From Legionella sp. PC1000 (GTDB taxonomy: Bacteria; Pseudomonadota; Gammaproteobacteria; Legionellales; Legionellaceae), in contig NZ_CP059400.1 in assembly GCF_014109805.1 (NCBI RefSeq), forward strand, positions 1,706,001 through 1,770,000: DNA of 64,000 nt. Reading direction: 5' to 3'. The notes under the pieces are model-generated. The model saw nothing but the letters and a program-made list of their open reading frames with translations. It did no database searches and had not been told where the DNA came from. Below, one piece after another: positions 55,999-64,000 of this stretch. Position 1 is the stretch's first letter. Each line of letters opens with the position of its first letter. A program made the position numbers and the translations under genes.

Positions 55999-58365
55999 AT
56001 GCAGGGACCTTTTTTTATAAAAAAAGTCGCAGTTCTGGGTGCTGGTGTTATGGGTGCGCAGATTGCAGCGCACTGTGTTAACGCAGGTATAGAAACGTTA
56101 CTCTATGATTTGGCATCTAAAGAAGGAAATCCAAACGCACTGATTGATAAATCAATAGCTAATTTAGGGAAGCTAAAACCTGTTCCTCTTGCTACTGCCC
56201 AAACTGCAACATTGTTGCAAGCACGAAATTATGATCAGGATCTTGCTGATTTATCTTCATGCGATTTAGTGATTGAAGCAATAGCCGAGCGCTTGGATTG
56301 GAAAGAAGATTTATACAAGCGGATTTCTCCATTTTTAACAGAACACTCTATTTTAGTGAGTAATACTTCAGGTTTGAGTATTAATTCTTTATGTTCTGTT
56401 TTACCTGAGGCGCATAGGAAGAATTTTTGTGGTGTACACTTTTTTAATCCTCCACGTTACATGCACCTTGCAGAACTTATTCCTGCGAAAACTACAGATA
56501 AGGAATTAGTGGATAAACTGGAAACATGGTTAACTCGTAATTTAGGTAAAGGAGTGGTGCGCGCTAAAGATACGCCTAATTTTATTGGTAATCGTATAGG
56601 CGTATTTTCTCTCTTAACAACCTTGCATCACGCTTTTTCTATGGATATGGGATTGGATGAAGTTGATGCATTGACAGGCCCTTTGTTAGGGAGGCCAAAA
56701 TCTGCCACATTTCGCACTATGGATGTTGTTGGTCTCGACACCATGCAACATGTAATCCACACAATGCAGCAGCAGTTACACGATGATCCATGGCATCATA
56801 CGTTTAAACTGCCAGAATGGCTGCTTAATCTTATTAAAGAGGGACATTTAGGTCAAAAAACAGGCCAAGGTATTTATAGAAAAAATGGCAAAATTATCGA
56901 GGTTTATGATGTTAGAACATCAACTTATCGTCCGGCTCAACCTGTTGTAAGCGATGAGTTGAAAACGATCATGGGTAATTCTGATCCAGCAGTACGCATG
57001 CAAAATCTACTTACTTCGAATAACAAGCAAGCACAGTTTTTGGCTGCATGTTTCAGAGATTTATTCCATTATTGTGCCTATCATCTAGAGTCAATTGCAG
57101 AGAATGTTCGAGATGTAGATTTGGCGATTCGCTGGGGCTTTGGATGGATGCAAGGACCTTTTGAAACATGGCAATTAGCAGACCTGGCAAAAATGACTCA
57201 ATATATTAATCAGGCAATGAAGGAAAAATCCTCTCTTAGTACAGCGCAATTGCCCGGATGGCTTTTTGAAATCGATGCTTTCTATACTAAAAATGGTGCA
57301 TATTCGCCGCAGATGAATGATTATCAACCACGAAGCCAATTACCTGTGTACAAACGTCAATTCTTCACTGACCGGGTTATTAAAGAAACAGCTCATCCTA
57401 CACCGGTGATTTATGAAAATGAAGGTGTGCGTTTATGGCATTTACAAGATGATGTAGCTGTTGTGAATTTCAAAAGTAAAGCAAATACTGTGGGACAAGT
57501 TGTTCTTGATGGATTGGAGGCTGCAGTTGAAACTGCGGAAAAACAATGCCGTGGGTTAATTATTTATCAACATGATGCGACTAATTTCTGTTCGGGCGCT
57601 GACTTACGTGGTGTTCTTAATTTAATTAAGGACAAGAAAATGCAGGCTTTGGACACTATGATTGCACAATTTCAACATGTAGCTTTACGTTTGAAATATA
57701 GTTCTATTCCAACAGTTGCGGCGTTGAGAGGACGTGCTCTTGGTGGTGGCTGTGAATTAATGATGCATTGCGATGCCGTGGTTGCAGCCTTTGAAGCTTA
57801 TCCGGGTTTGGTTGAGTTTGGCGTTGGAGTCATACCTGCTGGGGGTGGATGTAAAGAAATGGCCATGCGTGCTGCACATCTGGCTCCTAAAGGCGATTTG
57901 ATGGCAGTTCTTCAGGGTTACTATCAACAAATCGCCACTGCGCAAGTTGCAAGTTCAGCTGCTGATGCAATGCAGATGGGCTATTTACGAAGCACGGACC
58001 GTTATGTCATGAATGCTGATGAAGTCCTCTATGTTGCATTGGCTAAAGTAAATTTTATGCATACAGAAAATTACTTGCCTCCTTTAAAGAAACAGTTTCA
58101 AATTGCTGGAATTGAAGGTAAAGCACGATTACAGGCAGGTTTGGTTAATTGGTTAGAGGGTGGATTTATTTCTCAGCATGATTATTTCATTGCTACGGAG
58201 CTGGCAACAGTACTTTGTGGTGGCAATCTCAATCAAAACACATTTGTTGATGAGAACTGGATGCTTAAGTTAGAACGAGAAGCTTTCATAACTCTTGCTG
58301 GATCGCAATTAACTCAAGCACGCATTAGTCATTTACTAGAAACTGGCAAGCCGTTACGCAACTAA
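55999..58365 (+). CDS. 3-hydroxyacyl-CoA dehydrogenase/enoyl-CoA hydratase, FadN-like
   Basis: The 788-residue bifunctional beta-oxidation enzyme has the dehydrogenase first (VAVLGAGVMGAQIAAHCVNA; catalytic HFFNPPRYM) and the hydratase last (CSGADLRGVLNLI, GRALGGGCELMMHCDAVVA). This order and length match B. subtilis FadN rather than E. coli FadB. I chose ATG 55999 behind GAGGAAAAAAG; the open frame extends 35 codons upstream into repeat-like DNA. The thiolase follows 14 bp later. Confidence 0.9.
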   Translation: MQGPFFIKKVAVLGAGVMGAQIAAHCVNAGIETLLYDLASKEGNPNALIDKSIANLGKLKPVPLATAQTATLLQARNYDQDLADLSSCDLVIEAIAERLDWKEDLYKRISPFLTEHSILVSNTSGLSINSLCSVLPEAHRKNFCGVHFFNPPRYMHLAELIPAKTTDKELVDKLETWLTRNLGKGVVRAKDTPNFIGNRIGVFSLLTTLHHAFSMDMGLDEVDALTGPLLGRPKSATFRTMDVVGLDTMQHVIHTMQQQLHDDPWHHTFKLPEWLLNLIKEGHLGQKTGQGIYRKNGKIIEVYDVRTSTYRPAQPVVSDELKTIMGNSDPAVRMQNLLTSNNKQAQFLAACFRDLFHYCAYHLESIAENVRDVDLAIRWGFGWMQGPFETWQLADLAKMTQYINQAMKEKSSLSTAQLPGWLFEIDAFYTKNGAYSPQMNDYQPRSQLPVYKRQFFTDRVIKETAHPTPVIYENEGVRLWHLQDDVAVVNFKSKANTVGQVVLDGLEAAVETAEKQCRGLIIYQHDATNFCSGADLRGVLNLIKDKKMQALDTMIAQFQHVALRLKYSSIPTVAALRGRALGGGCELMMHCDAVVAAFEAYPGLVEFGVGVIPAGGGCKEMAMRAAHLAPKGDLMAVLQGYYQQIATAQVASSAADAMQMGYLRSTDRYVMNADEVLYVALAKVNFMHTENYLPPLKKQFQIAGIEGKARLQAGLVNWLEGGFISQHDYFIATELATVLCGGNLNQNTFVDENWMLKLEREAFITLAGSQLTQARISHLLETGKPLRN

Positions 58366-58379
58366 GGGAGATTTGAAAA

Positions 58380-59564
58380 ATGACTAATGTATATATAGTT
58401 GACGCATTACGCACTCCAGTAGGTAAAGCACCACGCGGTGTGTTTAAGAATACTTTACCAGATGATTTATTAGCCCATGTGATTAGAAATTTAATAGAAC
58501 GTAATCCATCAGTGGATCATCAGGAAATAGGAGACGTTGTTATAGGTTGTGCTATGCCTGAGGCAGAGCAGGGTATGAATGTAGCGCGTATCGCAGCATT
58601 ACTTGCTGACTTACCTCAATCTGTTCCTGCAATGACAATCAACCGTTTTTGTTCTTCCGGGGTGCAAAGTATTGCTACTGTTGCAGAGTCTATACGTAAT
58701 GGAGACATGCATTTGGCTCTCGCTGGTGGTGTTGAAAGCATGTCTATGGTTCCTTTAGGTGGAAATAAATATACAGCAAATCCTGTGATATTCAATAATG
58801 ACGATATCGCAATCGCATACGGGATGGGTATTACTGCTGAAAATGTTGCAAAACGTTGGGAGATTACTCGCGAGCAACAAGATGAGTTTGCTGCTGAAAG
58901 TCATAAAAAGGCAATAACAGCACAGCAAAAGGGTGACTTTAAAGCTGAGATCAGTCCCGTAGAAATTATCCTAAGACAGGCAGATTTAGAAAATGCCACA
59001 GTAATCATGAAGAAGAAATGGGTGAATGATGATGAGGGACCACGAGCCGACACTTCTTATGATGTGATTTCTAAATTAAAACCAGTCTTTGCGGCAAAGG
59101 GCACGGTTACTGCTGGAAACAGTTCACAGACTAGTGATGGCGCCGGTATTGCTTTATTGGCCAGTGAACAGGCTTTACACCAATATAACTTGAAACCAAT
59201 AGGACGATTACTGAGTTATGCGGTCGCCGGGGTTCCTCCGGAAATTATGGGGATTGGTCCTATCAAAGCAATTCCAGTTGCTTTAAAACGAGCTGGTATT
59301 ACTTTAGATCAGCTGGATTGGATAGAGCTCAATGAGGCTTTTGCAGCGCAAGCTTTGGCAGTGATTAAAGAACTTGATCTTCCCCGAACCAAAGTGAATC
59401 CTCTAGGTGGGGCTATTGCCTTAGGACATCCGTTAGGTGCAACAGGTGCAATAAGAACAGCTACTTTATTGCATGGGTTAAAAAGAACTAAAGGACGATA
59501 TGGCATGGTCACTATGTGTATTGGTACAGGCATGGGCGCTGCTGCAATATTTGAAGCCTTATAA
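58380..59564 (+). CDS. fadA: Acetyl-CoA C-acyltransferase (3-ketoacyl-CoA thiolase)
   Basis: The 394-residue thiolase cleaves 3-ketoacyl-CoA to acetyl-CoA. The acyl-accepting Cys lies in [13 protein letters not shown], followed by the [13 protein letters not shown] motif, the His in [15 protein letters not shown] and Cys in [11 protein letters not shown]. It is complete and has GGGAG before its ATG. With the FadN-like gene it forms a two-gene beta-oxidation operon. Confidence 0.92.
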   Translation: MTNVYIVDALRTPVGKAPRGVFKNTLPDDLLAHVIRNLIERNPSVDHQEIGDVVIGCAMPEAEQGMNVARIAALLADLPQSVPAMTINRFCSSGVQSIATVAESIRNGDMHLALAGGVESMSMVPLGGNKYTANPVIFNNDDIAIAYGMGITAENVAKRWEITREQQDEFAAESHKKAITAQQKGDFKAEISPVEIILRQADLENATVIMKKKWVNDDEGPRADTSYDVISKLKPVFAAKGTVTAGNSSQTSDGAGIALLASEQALHQYNLKPIGRLLSYAVAGVPPEIMGIGPIKAIPVALKRAGITLDQLDWIELNEAFAAQALAVIKELDLPRTKVNPLGGAIALGHPLGATGAIRTATLLHGLKRTKGRYGMVTMCIGTGMGAAAIFEAL

Positions 59565-59919
59565 ATTTGTAGCAGAGTGGCTGTAGGAACCTGTTCACGG
59601 TAATAGTGTTAATATGAATGAGAGCCTAGGTGAAGCAAAAGCGCGCGGCACTGAGGTTCTCTAATTGGTTTGTGCTTTCAATCAAATTACGAGTGCTGCA
59701 ACATAAAATTTCCAAGAGTTCTGAAGACTAATTATCCTCTTTAATTGCTTATCCTATATTTGATTTGACTTCAATTGATAAGTAGGAGGAAAGTCCTAAT
59801 TCACGTTCCAGGTTTGATGCTTTTGCCTGGCTCAATGTTTCTTCTTCCATGTCAAGCCCGAGCTACATTTTGCTTTTGATGTCTCTCAGGTTACACGGTG
59901 TAAAGAAAAAAAGCGCTAC
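59565..59919. other. Gap between thiolase gene and infA
   Basis: No ORF with coding character, tRNA or strong terminator was seen in these 355 bp. It lies at the meeting point of convergent units, so at most it holds 3' ends. Confidence 0.4.
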
Positions 59920-60141
59920 TTAGTTTTTATCGCGGAATATAATGCGACCTTTGGACAAGTCATAGGGAGTTAATTCGACTTTAACTTTGTCACCAGTCAA
60001 AATTCTAATGTAATTTTTACGCATACGACCAGAAATGTGGGCGGTGACAACATGCCCATTTTCTAATTCAACTCGAAACATGGTGTTGGGTAAGGTATCT
60101 ATAACCGTTCCAGCCATTTCTATATGATCTTCTTTTGCCAT
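59920..60141 (-). CDS. infA: Translation initiation factor IF-1
   Basis: This 73-residue OB-fold protein binds the ribosomal A site during initiation. [19 protein letters not shown] and the [20 protein letters not shown] core are nearly invariant in bacteria. GAGAGAC precedes the ATG. In Legionella infA often lies near aat; here an SH2-domain gene separates them. Confidence 0.97.
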   Translation of the reverse strand: MAKEDHIEMAGTVIDTLPNTMFRVELENGHVVTAHISGRMRKNYIRILTGDKVKVELTPYDLSKGRIIFRDKN

Positions 60142-60316
60142 AGGTCTCTCAGTAATCTACCAAAATTTAAGGTTTATTATTATATACTTTACTGCGTGTA
60201 TACTGCACTAAAATGAAGAAAATGGCAATCTAAGCTCATTAAAATTTAATTATTTGTATTGCTCCACAATGGGTTTACTACAGACATTATCGACTCAGCT
60301 ATTAATAAAATCTCTC

Positions 60317-60856
60317 TTATTTAACTAATCCAGGAATATTCTCAGCTACAAATACATCACCGACATAGTCAAAATAGTATCTCTCTTGACTGGCTTGCGC
60401 ACGACTGGGTCTAATCAGCCCATGCAGATTAAATTCATTTTTTTGTAATTCAAAGCTCAGTGTCTTAATCTGCTCTGGGGTAACGCTTTGTTCAAATAGC
60501 CGCTTTGCCGTATTGAGAAAGCACCGCATTTCCTCATCAAAAGTTGCTTTATCGTGCATATATCTTGCTTTTACTTCAAGGGTATCTGTAAATGCAGGCT
60601 CTTTAGGTGGTTTAGGAACCATTTTCCACCCATCATGTGTTAATCCCAATCGGAGATGTTTTACCATTTCGTGTTCTTGAGAGTAATATGAAACAGTCAT
60701 TATCCCTGCCGAATTATCTCTTATTAAAAACACAGCCTTAGTTTCTTGTTTTGTGGCACCATGGTTATCCAAAATATCATGTAATTGGTAACTGCTAAGT
60801 TGTCCAAAAATAATAGAAACTTTAGACCCTGATTCATTATTTTGTTTTGAATCCAT
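60317..60856 (-). CDS. SH2-domain protein, candidate host-directed effector
   Basis: The 179-residue protein carries an SH2 domain at about residues 15-95. FGQLSSYQLHDILDNHG corresponds to WxGxLSRxxAxxLL and helix A, and AVFLIRD is the FLVRxS strand with phosphotyrosine-binding Arg46. IMTVSYYS is strand C, and MVKHLRLGLTHDGWKM is the strand D/E region, with His67 at the HYRI position. A helical C-terminal part follows. I place the start at ATG 60856, with GGAG upstream; an in-frame TTG lies 6 bp earlier. SH2 proteins are rare in bacteria but known in Legionella. Confidence 0.8.
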   Translation of the reverse strand: MDSKQNNESGSKVSIIFGQLSSYQLHDILDNHGATKQETKAVFLIRDNSAGIMTVSYYSQEHEMVKHLRLGLTHDGWKMVPKPPKEPAFTDTLEVKARYMHDKATFDEEMRCFLNTAKRLFEQSVTPEQIKTLSFELQKNEFNLHGLIRPSRAQASQERYYFDYVGDVFVAENIPGLVK

Positions 60857-60975
60857 AGGCAACTACTCCGGGTTATGTAACTACCTTATCAATCATTGAA
60901 GCCATAACAGGATGAAATGGTAATGGTATGTCTATATCGTATAATAATAGTACACTGATGTTGCTATTTGAAATA

Positions 60976-61650
60976 TTAAGGTAAAATGATATTCCACTGG
61001 CCTTGCTTTGTAGGGTGTTCTAATGACTGGGATAACAGGTGAAGAAATTCTTTTCGTTCGATAACTTTAGCGCCTAGGCTTTGTAAATGATTGGTTGGAA
61101 TTTGGCAATCAATAAAATCAAAGTTCCAGTCTACCATTGTTTTACATAAATAATAAAAAGCAATTTTTGAAGCATTGGTTATCTTGTGAAACATAGATTC
61201 ACCAAAAAAAGCATGGCCCAAACTGATTCCATATAAGCCTCCTACAAGTTCATTTTCATACCATATTTCAAAAGAATGAGCATAGCCCATGGTATGTAAA
61301 CGGGTATATGCTTCAATCATTTCTTCTGTTATCCAGGTATTATTTATTCGTTCAGCACGCGTAGCGCATGCAGTAATTACTTGTTTAAATGCAGTATCTA
61401 TTGTGAATCTGAAGGACTTTTTTAATGATTTTTGTAGACTGCGGGATACTTTAAATTCATTGGGAATTAATATGAGTCTTGGATTTGGAGACCACCAGAG
61501 AATAGGGGTTCCTGGCTCATACCAGGGAAAAATTCCTTGTTTATAAGCTTGAAGTAGGCGTTGGGGTGATAAATCACCGCCAATGAATAATAGACCTTGG
61601 TCATCACTTGTTTCTGGATTTGGAAAGAAGTGAGTTTCATTATAACTCAA
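60976..61650 (-). CDS. aat: Leucyl/phenylalanyl-tRNA--protein transferase
   Basis: Aat attaches Leu or Phe to N-terminal Arg/Lys and so marks proteins for ClpS/ClpAP. The 224-residue product has FPNPETSDDQGLLFIGGDLS, QGIFPWYEPGTPILWWSPNP and GESMFHKITNASKIA, all diagnostic. The start is TTG at 61650, preceded by AGGAG at good distance; no ATG lies near. It stands between the SH2 gene and a divergent Popeye-like gene. Confidence 0.94.
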   Translation of the reverse strand: MSYNETHFFPNPETSDDQGLLFIGGDLSPQRLLQAYKQGIFPWYEPGTPILWWSPNPRLILIPNEFKVSRSLQKSLKKSFRFTIDTAFKQVITACATRAERINNTWITEEMIEAYTRLHTMGYAHSFEIWYENELVGGLYGISLGHAFFGESMFHKITNASKIAFYYLCKTMVDWNFDFIDCQIPTNHLQSLGAKVIERKEFLHLLSQSLEHPTKQGQWNIILP

Positions 61651-61868
61651 TACAATCTCCTGGATTTATCAAGAATTTTTCTCTTACAAATCTTTTTTAT
61701 TCTACAATTATTATAAACCTAGAAAAAGCAGTTGAAACCTGCTGCGGGACCTAAAGGTATCAAATTTGCCGGATTGTTTTAAAACAGTCCAATTCCTTCA
61801 GGATCTTTAGTTCGCTTACTAGGGTTTCTACTGTTTTTCTAGGTTAAACAAAGAACAGGAGGAAGCAA

Positions 61869-62510
61869 TTGGATTATCTGTATAGTTTGGGAAATATTTT
61901 AATGCTCTTGAGTCTTTGCTTTAGAAAAGTACTCTTTCTTCGTACAATATTTATACTATCGGATTTATCGTTTTTGCTTTATGGCGTATTGGCTGATGTA
62001 CCTCCAGTTGCATATTGGGCTATCGCATCATTAGTGATTAATTTTGTACAGATTGGCATTTTGTTAAGAGATATGATACCTAGAGACTTGCCTTATGATT
62101 TGCAACAAATAAAAGATTTATTTTTTTCAAGTATGCAAACGAGTGATTTTATTCGCCTTATAAAATTGAGTTATCGAGGTACTTCCAGCAATAAAAGAAT
62201 GCTGATTAAAGGAGAACTTGTAGAAAACCTAATGTTGATCACCAAAGGTTTGGTTTATATTGAGGTAGATGGGGCTATTATTGAGATAGGCCCTTATCAT
62301 TTTATTGGTGAGATGAGCTATTTTAGAGACGGTAAGGCCAGCACTACCATACATTCACGAGAACCAGTGGATTTTTTATATTGGCGTTATTCCGATTTGC
62401 GCCGCTTACAAGAGAAAAACCCGCCCTTATTTATGAAAATGATTGAAGCTATGGGGAAAGATATTATGTTGAAAATGCTTCATCAAAATGAAACTACAGG
62501 GTCACCATAA
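61869..62510 (+). CDS. Popeye-like membrane protein with cyclic-nucleotide-binding fold
   Basis: The 213-residue protein has three hydrophobic segments (about 5-70: LGNILMLLSLCF, FILSDLSFLLYGVL, AYWAIASLVINFVQIGILL). A cNMP-type beta-barrel follows, with LVENLMLITKGLVYIEVDGA, IGPYHFIGEMSYF and VDFLYWRYSDLRRL. The layout and the ends (GKDIMLKML) resemble animal POPDC proteins. The start is TTG, with AGGAGG six bases upstream. It lies between aat and trxB and probably senses a nucleotide at the membrane. The RTI arginine loop of CRP is not evident. Confidence 0.75.
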   Translation: MDYLYSLGNILMLLSLCFRKVLFLRTIFILSDLSFLLYGVLADVPPVAYWAIASLVINFVQIGILLRDMIPRDLPYDLQQIKDLFFSSMQTSDFIRLIKLSYRGTSSNKRMLIKGELVENLMLITKGLVYIEVDGAIIEIGPYHFIGEMSYFRDGKASTTIHSREPVDFLYWRYSDLRRLQEKNPPLFMKMIEAMGKDIMLKMLHQNETTGSP

Positions 62511-62588
62511 ATAGCAATTTTATCGGGGCAGCAAAGCAACGTTATTGCCTTCTAAGTCAGCTTCACTGCGCGAGATTTTAATTAAACG

Positions 62589-64000
<1,412 letters not shown>

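Overview
The window looks like chromosomal DNA of a Legionella species. The DNA is A+T-rich, and the gene neighbourhoods are typical of gammaproteobacteria and of this genus: truA-trpF-trpB-trpA, an lspD-lspE type II secretion pair, flaA-flaG-fliD-fliS, accD-folC-dedD-cvpA, leuS-lptE-holA-nadD, and ftsK-trxB-aat-infA. Several genes also encode eukaryotic-type modules (SH2, F-box, ankyrin plus YopT-like protease) of the kind used as Dot/Icm effectors. The presence of flagellin argues against a non-flagellate species such as L. longbeachae. The species itself cannot be fixed from the sequence alone.

Layout. 1-6230: end of truA, the trpF/trpB/trpA block, glnS and cysS, closed by a clear terminator. 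6.5-12.3 kb: an exported protein of unknown function and a tripartite drug-efflux operon (outer-membrane lipoprotein, HlyD-type adaptor, 14-helix MFS pump), then a decayed gene. 12.3-16.9 kb: a small exported protein and the type II secretion ATPase and secretin. 17-20 kb: a histidine-rich mini-protein, a small orphan, a DHFR/RibD-like reductase and an AzgA-type purine permease. 20.1-20.9 kb: an intact IS5-family element with an exact CTAG target duplication.

21-29.2 kb is the accessory core. Two divergently transcribed large genes each encode a predicted cysteine-protease-like domain: one with His-Asn/Asp-Cys order, the other YopT/AvrPphB-like with ankyrin-like repeats. They are followed by an aminoglycoside-phosphotransferase-like/GNAT fusion, an elongator tRNA-Met, a dead mobile element with 58-bp inverted repeats that holds a ruined transposase and a ruined GIY-YIG nuclease, and an F-box protein with membrane helices.

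29.4-36.3 kb: degP, pgeF, rluD, miaB, an MFS transporter and an L,D-transpeptidase. 36.4-40.5 kb: flagellar filament genes, with a near-perfect sigma-28 promoter in front of flaA. 40.8-50.8 kb: accD-folC-dedD-cvpA, then nadD, holA, lptE, leuS and lnt on the other strand. 51-59.6 kb: carbon-store and catabolic genes, namely PHA synthase, a saccharopine-dehydrogenase-like enzyme with an ALDH7-type aldehyde dehydrogenase (lysine breakdown), and a FadN-like/thiolase beta-oxidation pair. 59.9-64 kb: infA, an SH2-domain protein, aat, a Popeye-like cyclic-nucleotide-binding membrane protein, trxB and the start of ftsK.

The most interesting items are the SH2 protein, the two protease-like effector candidates, the F-box/membrane protein, the bacterial Popeye homologue, and palindromic repeats that appear to have been absorbed in frame into the N-termini of folC and lptE. 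All function calls rest on reading motifs by eye; no database search was possible.
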